DNA of 64,000 nt from the NCBI RefSeq assembly GCF_009758415.1, contig NZ_WQRF01000004.1, positions 186,001 through 250,000 of the forward strand, read 5' to 3'. The notes beneath the pieces were generated by a model. That model saw only the letters and a program-made list of their open reading frames with translations, ran no database searches and was not told where the DNA came from. This DNA is from Devosia marina. Lineage in GTDB: Bacteria; Pseudomonadota; Alphaproteobacteria; Rhizobiales; Devosiaceae. The translations under genes were made by a program, and so were the position numbers. Numbering within the stretch: the stretch's first letter is position 1; each line of letters begins with the position of its first letter. Positions 44,500 through 53,160 of this stretch are shown here, piece after piece.

Positions 44500-44812
44500 C
44501 CCCGCTTCCAAAACCTCCACCATAATCCTCCCATCTCTCCCGCTATGGGCGGACTGCAGCGAACAGTTGCGGGAGGAACCGGTGAGACTGGATTCGCTCC
44601 AGGGCTCGCCTGCCGGTCGGGTCACCTTGCGACGAGCGATCAATAGGGGCCACGACGGCAGGAGAAACCCGCTTCGATCTGTCCCGACAGGGCAAATCTC
44701 TCCGGTGGAGAGATTTGAAGTGAGAAGGCCATGAGCGCTACGCGCGAATGGCTGGGGCGGCGACGTCTCTATTTAATTAGTTTTACTGAGACGCACGTGC
44801 CTCGGGATACGC
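44500..44812 (-). repeat. Structured repeat, type 2, interrupted by a type 1 module
   Basis: Second copy of the type 2 repeat (compare 19134-19376), sharing GGACTGCAGCGAAC, TTGCGACGAGCGATCAA, AGGAGAAACCCG, GGCGGCGACGTCTC and TTAGTTTTACTGAGACGCAC in the same order. Between AGGAGAAACCCG and GGCGGCGACG it holds an 84-base insert, the type 1 core. Lies 55 bases past the stop of the minus-strand SIMPL gene. 44403-44867 has no gene. Confidence 0.7.
44671..44754 (+). repeat. Type 1 repeat core (copy f) inserted in the type 2 repeat
   Basis: GCTTCGATCTGTCCCGACAG, hairpin AAATCTCTCC-GGT-GGAGAGATTT, AGTGAGAAG, hairpin GCCAT-GA-GCGC-TAC-GCGC-GA-ATGGC at 44728-44752. It has no long outer arms, so the two-hairpin core of about 84 bases can move alone. 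Confidence 0.7.
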
Positions 44813-44867
44813 TCTATTCGTCACAACCGCAGGCGCAAGCGTCGGGCGGCAAAGGGTGTTGGAAATG

Positions 44868-45593
44868 TCAGTCGACCAGGAAGTAAGTGATGGTGGTGAC
44901 CACGCGCACCTTCTTGTCGATCTGTTTCTCCGGCCGGTCATTGGGAATCTCGACGGCGGGCAGGATTTCGAACACGCCCTGATTGGCGGTCTGGATATCG
45001 CCCACCTGCGCCCCGGATTCGGCGGCGAACTGCTCGGCGGTTTCTTTGGCGCGCTGGGTGGCTTCGGTCAGCATTTCGCCCTTGAGGTCGTTGATGCCGG
45101 TAAACACGAAGCTGGCCCCGGCACTATAGGCATCGGAGGAGAATACCACGCCCTGGCGCAAGAGATCGGCGACCGAACGGCTCGCCTCGGCCAGATCCTG
45201 CACCCGGTCGGTCGTGACCAGCAAGTCCTCGGTCAGGACGAAGCGGTATTCGTCATTCATGGCGTTGGCGTTGTATCCTGCCGCCCGGTCTTCAACGAGC
45301 ACGTTCTGGACCTGGATTTCAGTCTCGGCAAAGCCGCGCTCGGACAGGAATTCGCGTACCGAGGCCTCGGCGTCTTCAAGGCTGGCCCGCGCCGCCTGCA
45401 GGGTCGGGCCGGTGGCGACGAAGCGAATGGGCCAGAAGCCCAGATTGGCTTCAACGGCGCGTTCGCTCAGCCCCTTGACGGTCACCACACGCAACGGCTG
45501 ACGGCTTTCCACCAGCGATGTACCGACAAACCAGCCGGCCAGCGCAATTCCGGCCGCTACGAAAAGTGCAGCAACAATTCCAACGATTCTCAT
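44868..45593 (-). CDS. SIMPL-domain (DUF541) exported protein
   Basis: 241-residue protein with an N-terminal membrane anchor or signal (RIVGIVAALFVAAGIALAGWFVG) and a periplasmic SIMPL/DUF541 domain: VVTVKGLSERAVEANLGFWPIRF (family: v-G-ae-a-a-P D-a), SLEDAEASVREFLSERGFAETEIQVQNVLVED, YRFVLTEDLLVTTDRVQDL, LTEATQRAKETAEQFAAESGAQVGDIQTANQG. Length and fold resemble YggE, tied to oxidative stress tolerance in E. coli, or oligomeric BP26. Start ATG 45593; the longer frame would overlap the Gfo/Idh gene's promoter and be Pro-rich. Divergent from the Gfo/Idh gene. Confidence 0.85.
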   Translation of the reverse strand: MRIVGIVAALFVAAGIALAGWFVGTSLVESRQPLRVVTVKGLSERAVEANLGFWPIRFVATGPTLQAARASLEDAEASVREFLSERGFAETEIQVQNVLVEDRAAGYNANAMNDEYRFVLTEDLLVTTDRVQDLAEASRSVADLLRQGVVFSSDAYSAGASFVFTGINDLKGEMLTEATQRAKETAEQFAAESGAQVGDIQTANQGVFEILPAVEIPNDRPEKQIDKKVRVVTTITYFLVD

Positions 45594-45675
45594 GATAGGT
45601 CCCTCTATCAATGTCCCGGACGGGAGATGAGCGCCGCGATCATGGCGCGACCAAGGCATAAAAGGAGGCGGCTGA

Positions 45676-46713
45676 ATGGCACATGAACACAGGAATTTCG
45701 GACTTGGCGTGGTCGGCGCCGGCATGGGCGCGAAGCCGCATGCCCTGGCACTCAATGCCCTCAAGGATCGCATTTCGGTGCGGGGCGTCTACCGACGAAA
45801 CCGGGAGCAGCTCGACCAGTTCTGCCGCGAGTACGACCTGCCGGCCGCTGCAAGCTATGAAGCGCTGCTGGAGGATCCCAGCGTTGACGCGATCTTGGTG
45901 CTCACCACGCCCAACGCGCGCGAAGAGCTCGTGGCTGCGGCCTGCAAGGCGGGCAAGCATGTGCTGATGGAAAAGCCGGTGGAGCGTTCGACCGAAGCGG
46001 CAGAGCGCATCGTTGCCACCTGCGACAAGGCCGGGGTGACGCTGGGCGTCATCTTCCAGCACCGGTTCCGCGCAGCCTCGCAGGCGCTGGCCCAAAAGGT
46101 CGCCAGCGGCGAATTGGGCACGTTGCAGGCGGCGCAGCTGGTTGTGCCCTGGTGGCGTCCGCAGCAGGGCTATTACGACCAGCCCGGGCGCGGCACCTTC
46201 GCCCAGGACGGGGGTGGGGTGCTGATCACCCAGGCAATTCATTCGCTCGACCTGATGCTCAGCCTGACCGGTCCGGCCAAGGCCGTCACCGCCATGACGG
46301 CGACCACCGGGCTGCACAGAATCGAGACCGAGGACTTCGTGGCCGGAGGTGTCGAGTTCGTCAATGGCGCGGTGGGCGGGCTGATCGCTACCACCGCCAA
46401 TTTTCCTGGTGGCCCGGAAAGCCTGACGCTCAATTTCGACAAGGCCAGTGCGACGCTGACCAGGGGCGTTCTGACCTTGAACTGGCTCGATGGCCGAACC
46501 GAAACGGTCGGGGAAGAGGCCAGCACCTCGGGCGGCGGCGCCGACCCCATGGCCTTCCCCTTCCAGTGGCACCAGGCGCAGATCGCTGACTTTGCCGAGG
46601 CGGTACAGGCGGGGCGGCAGCCGGTTTCGACAGGTCACACCGCGCTCAACGTGCACCGGCTGATTGATGCGTTGATCCGCTCGGGCAAAGAGGGGAAACG
46701 GGTGGAGGTTTAG
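45676..46713 (+). CDS. Gfo/Idh/MocA-family NAD(P)-dependent oxidoreductase
   Basis: 345 residues. Rossmann start LGVVGAGMGAKPHALALNAL (family: GxGxxG...H), VRGVYRRNREQLDQFCREYDLPAAASYEALLEDPSVDAILVLTTPNA, then GKHVLMEKPVERSTEAAERIV (EKP signature), and LGVIFQHRFRAASQA; the C-terminal alpha/beta domain includes GGGVLITQAIHSLDLM, with the His of the catalytic region. Substrates in the family are sugars, inositols and their derivatives. No adjacent sugar genes except the peptide-type transporter on the other strand, so the substrate is unknown. RBS AAAGGAGG at 45660. Confidence 0.92.
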   Translation: MAHEHRNFGLGVVGAGMGAKPHALALNALKDRISVRGVYRRNREQLDQFCREYDLPAAASYEALLEDPSVDAILVLTTPNAREELVAAACKAGKHVLMEKPVERSTEAAERIVATCDKAGVTLGVIFQHRFRAASQALAQKVASGELGTLQAAQLVVPWWRPQQGYYDQPGRGTFAQDGGGVLITQAIHSLDLMLSLTGPAKAVTAMTATTGLHRIETEDFVAGGVEFVNGAVGGLIATTANFPGGPESLTLNFDKASATLTRGVLTLNWLDGRTETVGEEASTSGGGADPMAFPFQWHQAQIADFAEAVQAGRQPVSTGHTALNVHRLIDALIRSGKEGKRVEV

Positions 46714-46719
46714 CCTGGA

Positions 46720-46786
46720 GGCCCCCTCACCCGCCGCTACGCGGCGACCTCTCCCCCAGAGGGAGAGGTGAAGTGGTGAGGGGGCC
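46720..46786. repeat. Cloverleaf-like palindromic intergenic element (RIME-like)
   Basis: Outer stem GGCCCCCTCAC (46720-46730) with GTGAGGGGGCC (46776-46786), perfect 11 bp. Inside are two more hairpins, CGCCGC-TAC-GCGGCG and CCTCTCCC-CCAGA-GGGAGAGG, giving a three-way junction. It lies between convergent genes and may stop transcription from both sides. The wording CCCCTCACCC...CTCTCCC is typical of Hyphomicrobiales intergenic mosaic elements. Confidence 0.7.
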
Positions 46787-46794
46787 TTGTTTAG

Positions 46795-48435
46795 CTATGC
46801 CACCCGGGAAATATCCGGCACGGCGTCGAGCAGCATTTTGGTGTAGTCGGCCTGCGGATTGTCGAAGATCGCGTCCGTCGGTCCCTTTTCGACCAGAACG
46901 CCATTATGCAGCACCCCGACCGCGCTCGACATCTGGCGCACCACCGCCAGGTTGTGGCTGATGAGCAGATAGGTCAGGCCGAACTCGTCCTGCAGTTCCT
47001 GCATCAGGTCGAGCACCTGGGCCTGCACCGAAACGTCGAGCGCCGAGGTGGGCTCATCGCAGACGATGAATTCGGGCTGGCTGGATAGCGCCCGGGCAAT
47101 GGCGATGCGCTGGCGCTGGCCGCCGGAAAACTCGTGCGGGAACTTCCGCATGACCGAAGGATCCAGCCGCACCCGGGTCAGCAGTTCGGCCACGCGGTGG
47201 TCGACCTCGGTGCGGTTGCGGGCAATGCCCAGGGTCCGCATCGGTTCGGCGACGATGTCGGCCACCCGCCAGCGTGGATTGAGGCTGGCATAGGGGTCCT
47301 GGAAAATCATCTGCACCCGCTTGCGGCGCTCTTTATGCCCGGCCCCTCCAGCCCAGATATCATGGCCGTCGACCGTGATTTGCCCCGAGGAGGGACGCAA
47401 CAGACCGACAATCATCTTGGCGCAGGTGGATTTGCCCGATCCGCTTTCGCCCACCAGCCCGAAGGTCTTGCCTTTTTCGATGGCGAAGCTGACATCGTTG
47501 ACGGCGCGGAACATCTCGACCTTACCGGGCAGGAGCTTGAGAAAGCCACCGCCGCCGATCTCGAAATCACGCACCAGATGCTTGACCTGTACATAGGCGC
47601 CATCGTCATTGGCGGCCTCTTCCGGGGTCACATCACCAGCCTGGCGCTGGATGGTCGGGATCGAGTTGATCAGCTTGATCGTATAGGGCTCCTGCGGGCG
47701 GCGAATGATGTCGCCCACCGTGCCGGTTTCGACCACCGTGCCCTGATGCATCACCACCATGCGGTCGGCCGTCTGGGCAATGACACCCATGTCGTGGGTG
47801 ATCAGCATGACCGCGGCACCGTGATTGGCGCAGAGCTTCTTGAGCACCTTGATGATCTGGGCCTGCACCGACACGTCGAGTGCCGAGGTCGGTTCGTCGG
47901 CAATGATCAGTTCCGGTTCTGCCGCGATGGCCAGTGCGATGACGACGCGCTGGCGCATGCCGCCCGAGAACTGGTGCGGATAGCTCTCCATGCGCTCGGC
48001 CGCCTTGGGAATGCCGGCCTCGGTCAGCAGATCGATGGCCTTCTGGCGCGCCTCGGCCTCACTGAGCGGCAGATGCGTGCGGATGGTTTCGATCAGCTGC
48101 TCGCCGATGGTGTAGAGCGGGTTGAGGCTGGTGAGCGGGTCCTGGAAGACCATGCCGATGCGCCTGCCGCGCAGCTTGGCCTTGGCTTCTTCGGGCAGAT
48201 TGTCGATGCGCTCGCCCTTGAGGCGGATTTCGCCGGACGCGATATGGCCGGGCGGTTCGATCAGGCCAATGACGGCCGAGCCGGTCATGGACTTGCCGGC
48301 GCCAGATTCACCCACCACGCCGACCACTTCGCCGGGCATGATATCGAAGCTGACCCCATTGACCGCGCGGAACACGTCATTGCGGAAGGGGAATTCGACC
48401 ACAAGGTCCTTGATGGAGAGTACTGGCTCGGTCAT
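46795..48435 (-). CDS. ABC transporter ATP-binding protein, fused DppD-DppF type
   Basis: 546 residues with two complete nucleotide-binding domains for a peptide/oligopeptide-class importer. First NBD (about 1-270): Walker [12 protein letters not shown], signature [16 protein letters not shown], Walker [14 protein letters not shown]. Second NBD (about 285-546): [41 protein letters not shown]. Each is followed by an oligopeptide-transporter C-terminal segment (the first shortened). One polypeptide thus supplies both ATPase halves. Start overlaps the permease stop by one base. Last gene of an SBP-permease-permease-ATPase operon. Confidence 0.94.
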   Translation of the reverse strand: MTEPVLSIKDLVVEFPFRNDVFRAVNGVSFDIMPGEVVGVVGESGAGKSMTGSAVIGLIEPPGHIASGEIRLKGERIDNLPEEAKAKLRGRRIGMVFQDPLTSLNPLYTIGEQLIETIRTHLPLSEAEARQKAIDLLTEAGIPKAAERMESYPHQFSGGMRQRVVIALAIAAEPELIIADEPTSALDVSVQAQIIKVLKKLCANHGAAVMLITHDMGVIAQTADRMVVMHQGTVVETGTVGDIIRRPQEPYTIKLINSIPTIQRQAGDVTPEEAANDDGAYVQVKHLVRDFEIGGGGFLKLLPGKVEMFRAVNDVSFAIEKGKTFGLVGESGSGKSTCAKMIVGLLRPSSGQITVDGHDIWAGGAGHKERRKRVQMIFQDPYASLNPRWRVADIVAEPMRTLGIARNRTEVDHRVAELLTRVRLDPSVMRKFPHEFSGGQRQRIAIARALSSQPEFIVCDEPTSALDVSVQAQVLDLMQELQDEFGLTYLLISHNLAVVRQMSSAVGVLHNGVLVEKGPTDAIFDNPQADYTKMLLDAVPDISRVA

Positions 48436-49394
48436 CAGCGCAACTTCGGGTTGAGGGCGTCACGCAGCCAGTCACCCAACAGGTTGACCGACAGGGCGAG
48501 CAGAACAAGGGTGACCGCAGGAAACAGCAGGATCCACCATTCGCCGGAGAACAGGAATTGCTGACCAATGCGGATCAGCGTCCCGAGCGAGGGCTGGGTG
48601 GGCGGCACGCCGACACCGAGATAGGAGAGCGTGGCTTCCTCGATAATGGCCAGCGCCAGCCCGATGGTGCCAATGACCAGAACCGGGCCCATGACATTGG
48701 GCAGCACATGGCGCAGCAGGATGATGAAGGGGTTCACCCCCAGGATGCGGGCGGCGGATACATAATCCTTCTGCCGCTCGACCATGGTGGCGCCGCGCAC
48801 GGTGCGGGCGAACTGGGCCCAGTTCGCCAGGCCGATGGCCAGGATCAGCACCCAGATGGCCGCTCCCTCCTGCTGGTTGGGTGGAATGAGGCCGCGGGCG
48901 ACGCCGAAAATCAGCAACGCAATCAGGATGGCCGGAAAGCTCAGTTGCACATCGGCGACGCGCATGATGACGGCATCCCAGATGCCGCCCAGATAGCCGG
49001 CGACCAAGCCCAGGCCGACCCCCATGACCATGGCGAACAGAGTGGCCGAGAAGCCGACAAAGAGCGAAACGCGCGAGCCATACATGATGGTCGAGAGCAC
49101 ATCGCGGCCCTGATTGTCGGTGCCCAGAATGAAGTAGCTCCCGGCAAAGGAGTTCGAATTGGGCGGGGTGAAGCCGTCCATCAGGTTCAACGTGGCCGGA
49201 TTGAACGGGTTATAGGGGGCTATCCAGGGGGCGAGCACCGCCATCAGGATCAACACCAGCGCCACGATCGAGGCGACGATTGTGACCGGCGAATGCCGGT
49301 AGGACCAGACGATGTCGGACTTGAGAAAGGTCCGCCAGCGCGAAGTCTTGGCCGCCACGACGGGCTGCTCGGGGGAATGGGGCAGATCGGTCAC
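48435..49394 (-). CDS. ABC transporter permease, DppC/OppC type
   Basis: 319-residue inner-membrane permease. N-terminal OppC_N segment (TFLKSDIVWSYRHSPVTIVASIVALVLILMAVLAPWIAPYNP), then the binding-protein-dependent transport domain with YFILGTDNQGRDVLSTIMYGSRVSLFVGFSAT (typical LGTD-GRD-LSRL-YG-R-SL) and the EAA-like loop VSAARILGVNPFIILLRHVLPNVMGPVLV. Six predicted helices. It pairs with the permease encoded just upstream (3-base gap). Confidence 0.94.
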   Translation of the reverse strand: MTDLPHSPEQPVVAAKTSRWRTFLKSDIVWSYRHSPVTIVASIVALVLILMAVLAPWIAPYNPFNPATLNLMDGFTPPNSNSFAGSYFILGTDNQGRDVLSTIMYGSRVSLFVGFSATLFAMVMGVGLGLVAGYLGGIWDAVIMRVADVQLSFPAILIALLIFGVARGLIPPNQQEGAAIWVLILAIGLANWAQFARTVRGATMVERQKDYVSAARILGVNPFIILLRHVLPNVMGPVLVIGTIGLALAIIEEATLSYLGVGVPPTQPSLGTLIRIGQQFLFSGEWWILLFPAVTLVLLALSVNLLGDWLRDALNPKLR

Positions 49395-49397
49395 CGA

Positions 49398-50378
49398 CTA
49401 CCTCCCGGATTTGGCGCCGTCGCGCAGGCGCGGATCGACGATGAAATAGAGAATATCAACGATGAGGTTGATGACCACAAAAACCAGCGCCACAAAGACG
49501 AGGTAGGCGGCCATCACCGGGACGTCGACGACGGCAACGGAGTTGACGAAGAGCGAGCCCACGCCAGGCCACTGGAACACGGTTTCGGTGATGATGGCGA
49601 AGGCGATGACCGACCCCAATTGCAGGCCGGTGATGGTGATGACCGGGACCATGGTGTTCTTGAGGGCATGGCCGAAATTGATCGCCCGCTGGCTCAAGCC
49701 ACGGGCCTTGGCAAAGCGGATATAGTCAGTGCGCAGCACTTCGAGCATTTCGGCTCGCACCAGCCGCATGATCAGCGTCAGCTGGAACAGCGAGAGGGTA
49801 ATGGCCGGCAGGATGATCGAGCGCAGCCCGGACTCAGTGAGAAAACCGGTGCGCCACCAGCCCAGATCCACCACCTCGCCGCGCCCGAAGGAAGGCAGGA
49901 CCTTGAGTTCGACCGCGAAGACATAGATCAGACCAATACCGATCAGGAAGGTGGGCAAGGATACCCCGATCAGCGAGGCGGTCATGATGACGCCCGTGGA
50001 AAAGGCGCGAGGCCGGAGGGCAGTGTAGATACCCAGAACAACGCCGAGCACCAGGGCGATGCTGGCCGAGGCGAAGGCCAGTTCTATGGTCGCCGGCAGG
50101 CGCTCCATGATGAGCTGGCTCACCGGCTGCTGCAGCCGGTAGGAGATGCCGAACTGTCCCTGCAGGGCATTGCCGACAAAGCTGAAGAACTGGATGTAGA
50201 AGGGCTCGTTGAGCCCCAGGCGCTCACGCAGCGCCGCATGGTCAGCCAGTGTCGAATCCTGGCCCAGCATGGAGCTGACCGGATCGCCGACATAACGGAA
50301 GACCATGAAGGCGATGAAAGCCACCGCAAGCATGACGATAACGGACTGAAACAGCCGTCGCGCAATGAAGGCCAGCAT
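49398..50378 (-). CDS. ABC transporter permease, DppB/OppB type
   Basis: 326-residue permease: N-terminal IARRLFQSVIVMLAVAFIAFMVFRYVGDPV (family: RRLL--IP-L--V----F-L--L-PGDP), SFVGNALQGQFGISYRLQQPVSQLIMERLPATIELAFASASIAL, and the EAA loop ADYIRFAKARGLSQRAINFGHALKNTMVPVITITGLQLG. Six helices; forms the heterodimeric channel with the downstream permease. It lies about 70 bases downstream of the binding-protein gene, separated by a strong hairpin. Confidence 0.94.
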   Translation of the reverse strand: MLAFIARRLFQSVIVMLAVAFIAFMVFRYVGDPVSSMLGQDSTLADHAALRERLGLNEPFYIQFFSFVGNALQGQFGISYRLQQPVSQLIMERLPATIELAFASASIALVLGVVLGIYTALRPRAFSTGVIMTASLIGVSLPTFLIGIGLIYVFAVELKVLPSFGRGEVVDLGWWRTGFLTESGLRSIILPAITLSLFQLTLIMRLVRAEMLEVLRTDYIRFAKARGLSQRAINFGHALKNTMVPVITITGLQLGSVIAFAIITETVFQWPGVGSLFVNSVAVVDVPVMAAYLVFVALVFVVINLIVDILYFIVDPRLRDGAKSGR

Positions 50379-50398
50379 ACTGGGCCCCCCATAACTGA

Positions 50399-50435
50399 GA
50401 ACCGCCGCGCGGGGTTCGACTCCGCGCGGCGGTTC
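50399..50435 (-). terminator. Intercistronic hairpin between binding protein and permease genes
   Basis: GAACCGCCGCGCGG-N9-CCGCGCGGCGGTTC: a perfect 14-bp stem 16 bases past the binding-protein stop. No U-run. Such hairpins in ABC operons protect the 3' end of the binding-protein mRNA so that it is made in excess over the permeases. Confidence 0.65.
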
Positions 50436-50450
50436 AGGATTGCAGGACGC

Positions 50451-52031
50451 TTACTCGGCGAACACGACAGTGGTCATGTTGGGCTGGTTTTCCGGGTGCA
50501 CCGGCAGAGTGATATCCTCGCGCATGGCGTAGGCCAGCGTCTGGTTATGCACCGGCAGGAGCACGCGGTCGGCCTTCACCACTTCCCAGATTTCCGCAAT
50601 GGTCGCATCGCGTGCATCAAGGTCGGTTTCGGTGCCGAGCGAGATGATCTTTTCGTCCAGCTCGGGATTGGAGTAGCCACCGACATTATAGGTGCCGTGG
50701 GTGTCGGTCTTGGTGTGCACCAGATCGTTGAAGATATAGGCGCTATCGAAGGTCGGAACGCCCCAGCCAAGCAGGTAGAAGTCAGTTTCATCGCCCAGGA
50801 TGATCGGGCTGTGCTCAGCAATCGGGCGCGACGCCAGCGTCACATCGATACCGATCTGGCCCAGCATGCCGACATAGGCGGTGGAGATTGCTTCGTCATT
50901 GACATAGCGGTTATTCGGCGTGTCCAGGGTCACAGAGAACCCATCGGGATAGCCGGCTTCAGCCAGCAGTTCCTTGGCGCGTTCCACATCGGGGGCGGGA
51001 TACTGGTCGAGTTCCTCGGTCCAGCCATTGACGAAGGGCGGGGTTGCCACGCCGGTCGGAATGGAGTTGCCACGCATCACCACCTGCTGGATGGCGTCGC
51101 GATCCAGCGCCAGTTCCATGGCTTCGCGCACCAGCGGATTGTCGAACGGGTTGCTGTCGGTGATGTTGGAGGAGCGCAGCGGCTCGTCACCAAAGCGATA
51201 GCCGAAATAGATCACGCGGTTTTCAGGACCGGTTTCGACCTTGAAGCCGGCCGAATTCTGCAGGCGCTCAATATCCTGTACGGGGACGTCCTGAACGATA
51301 TCAACGTCGCCCGAGAGAAGGGCAGCAATGCGGGTGGCATTGTCGGCGATCGGCAGGTAGACGATCTCGGTCACGGCGGGCGCTTCGCCCCACCAGCCAT
51401 CGAAGACGGACAGCACAGAGCGGACGTCAACCTCGCGCGAGGTCAGCATATAGGGGCCGGTGCCATTGGTGTTGAGAACGGCATAGTTGGATTCGCCGGC
51501 GGCAAAATCCTGGACTTCCTCGACATTGTTGGTCTCGGACCAGGTCTTGTCCATGATGAAGGTGTTGGTGACGTTGTTCGGGTAAAGCGGGCTCGGGCCG
51601 ACCATCTGCACCTCGACGGTGTAGTCGTCCACGGCGCGCACTTCTGCCACTTCGGCGTGAAGCTGCTTGAGATTGGAGCCTTCCGAGCGGGCGCGGTCGA
51701 GCGAAAACACCACGTCCTCGGCGGTGAAGTCGGCGCCGTCGTGGAACTTGACGCCTTCGCGCAGCTTGAACACCCAAACGGTCGGATCATCTTCCTTGAC
51801 ATACCATTCGGTCGCCAGGCGCGGGATCAGCGTGCCTTCGGTGTCGCGCCACATCAGGGTTTCATAGATGTGATGGGCGAAGGTATGCGTGACGCCCTGG
51901 TTCTGCGAATGCGGATCCAGCGTGAGCGAATCGGACGAACGCGCCCAGCGGACCGTCTCGGCCTGGGCAACACCGGCGAGCATCGTCGAGGCGATCAGGA
52001 CCGCCGCGATGCGGGTCAGTGAAGTGTGCAT
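50451..52031 (-). CDS. ABC transporter substrate-binding protein, peptide/opine (SBP_bac_5) family
   Basis: 526-residue periplasmic binding protein. Signal peptide about 1-25 (HTSLTRIAAVLIASTMLAGVAQA/ET). SBP_bac_5 landmarks: ETVRWARSSDSLTLDPHSQNQG, YETLMWRDTEGTLIPRLATEWYVKEDDPTVWVFKLREGVKFHDG, FTAEDVVFSLDRAR, GTGPYMLTSREV, NPLVREAMELALDRDAIQQVV, AKELLAEAGYPDGFSVTLDTPNNRY. Ligands in the family range over di- and oligopeptides, nickel, opines and glutathione; the sequence alone does not decide. Start ATG 52031; first gene of the operon. Confidence 0.94.
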   Translation of the reverse strand: MHTSLTRIAAVLIASTMLAGVAQAETVRWARSSDSLTLDPHSQNQGVTHTFAHHIYETLMWRDTEGTLIPRLATEWYVKEDDPTVWVFKLREGVKFHDGADFTAEDVVFSLDRARSEGSNLKQLHAEVAEVRAVDDYTVEVQMVGPSPLYPNNVTNTFIMDKTWSETNNVEEVQDFAAGESNYAVLNTNGTGPYMLTSREVDVRSVLSVFDGWWGEAPAVTEIVYLPIADNATRIAALLSGDVDIVQDVPVQDIERLQNSAGFKVETGPENRVIYFGYRFGDEPLRSSNITDSNPFDNPLVREAMELALDRDAIQQVVMRGNSIPTGVATPPFVNGWTEELDQYPAPDVERAKELLAEAGYPDGFSVTLDTPNNRYVNDEAISTAYVGMLGQIGIDVTLASRPIAEHSPIILGDETDFYLLGWGVPTFDSAYIFNDLVHTKTDTHGTYNVGGYSNPELDEKIISLGTETDLDARDATIAEIWEVVKADRVLLPVHNQTLAYAMREDITLPVHPENQPNMTTVVFAE

Positions 52032-52258
52032 GAATAGTCTCCCGTTCCTTAAATACGCCATCTCAATGGTTGCCCAAAGGTGGCTTGGGCGACACCAAAG
52101 CGTAGATTTGACAGGAGCGCAACGGGAATCGTTGACCGTTTGGTCAATGCTATCGCCGGTATATTGGCAATCCACAGAAATGGACGGTTCCTGACCAATC
52201 CGTTCGGCTGCGCAAGGAAGTCCTTGACCCCTGCCCCGGCGCGACTTCATCTGCGGGC

Positions 52259-52651
52259 ATGAAGCAATCCATTGCTACCATTGCCCTGGTCATCGCGGAG
52301 TACGAGGAGGCGGTTGCATTCTATCGCGACGCGGTCGGATTCACGCTGGTCGAAGATACGCCGCTGGCACCCGGCAAGCGCTGGGTGGTGTTGGCGCCTC
52401 CGGGTAGAGACGGCGCGCGCCTGTTGCTGGCGAAGGCCGATGGTCCGGATCAGCAAGCGGTGATCGGCAAGCAGGCCGGCGGGCGGGTCATGCTGTTTCT
52501 GCAAACCGACGATTTTGACCGGGACCACGCCCGCATGCAGGCCAATGGCGTGCATTTTCTCGAGGAACCACGGCGCGAGGCCTATGGCACGGTCGCCGTC
52601 TTTGTCGATCTTTACGGAAACAGATGGGACCTCATCGAACCGCGGCGCTAA
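52259..52651 (+). CDS. VOC (glyoxalase/bleomycin resistance) family protein
   Basis: 130-residue vicinal-oxygen-chelate protein with two beta-alpha-beta-beta-beta units: IATIALVIAEYEEAVAFYRDAVGFTLVEDTPL and KRWVVLAPPGRDGARLLLAKA, then VMLFLQTDDFDRDHARMQANGVHFLEEPRREAYGTVAVFVDLYGNRWDLIEPRR. The end (F-D-GN-W-LIE) is typical. The usual first metal His is replaced (IATIALV), so metal chemistry is uncertain. RBS not obvious. Its 3' end overlaps the next gene by 28 bases, suggesting co-transcription with it and the aldo/keto reductase. Confidence 0.85.
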   Translation: MKQSIATIALVIAEYEEAVAFYRDAVGFTLVEDTPLAPGKRWVVLAPPGRDGARLLLAKADGPDQQAVIGKQAGGRVMLFLQTDDFDRDHARMQANGVHFLEEPRREAYGTVAVFVDLYGNRWDLIEPRR

Positions 52652-53160
52652 TTGGCCTGACTCTGTTATGCGTGGGCCCGGCCGCCGGACAACAGCCCGG
52701 CTGGCACTATTCCCCCTTGCCCGAAGAAGGGGACCGGGCCAGCATGGGCTGTGCACGCGAGAGCAATGCGAATGAATTTGCCTGCCTTGTCGTCCGCTGC
52801 GAGGATGACTACGCGGTTGGCTTACATGTCTATACAAGCCGCCCGGCGGGCGATGCCGGCACTTGGGAAATGACCCTGGATCGGGAAACAAGGCTGATCG
52901 ACACCATTGCGGGCACCTCGCCCTATGGCGCACGACTTGATGATCCGGATGGCTGGTTGTTGGACGGATTGCGTCACGGCACGTTTGTTTATCTACGCCA
53001 CTATAACGATATGGATAAGGCTTTCGTCTTTATCGACCTCTCCGGATCCTTCCGTTCCATCGCCGAGGCCCTGCATTGGTGTGCGCCACGCGTGCCGCCA
53101 GGCGAACAAATCGGATCGCCAGACGTTGGCCCGCCACAGAACAATGGAGAAGCACAATGA
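52624..53160 (+). CDS. Small exported protein of unknown function
   Basis: 178 residues. Signal peptide visible: GPHRTAALIGLTLLCVGPAAGQQ, likely cleaved near AAG/QQ. The mature part has four or more cysteines (MGCARESNANEFACLVVRC ... HWCAPR) that could form disulfides, and an acidic beta-rich body. I recognise no family. It starts inside the VOC gene in another frame (28-base overlap) and its stop overlaps the next ATG (ATGA), so it is probably a real member of a three-gene operon: VOC, this protein, aldo/keto reductase. Confidence 0.65.
   Translation: MGPHRTAALIGLTLLCVGPAAGQQPGWHYSPLPEEGDRASMGCARESNANEFACLVVRCEDDYAVGLHVYTSRPAGDAGTWEMTLDRETRLIDTIAGTSPYGARLDDPDGWLLDGLRHGTFVYLRHYNDMDKAFVFIDLSGSFRSIAEALHWCAPRVPPGEQIGSPDVGPPQNNGEAQ

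Noticed and set aside
48558..52022. A 1154-codon open frame on the plus strand across the peptide ABC transporter genes
   Set aside because: It is antisense to four well-supported genes, rich in His, Asp, Gly and Arg as expected for the complement of G+C-rich coding DNA, and shows no domain.
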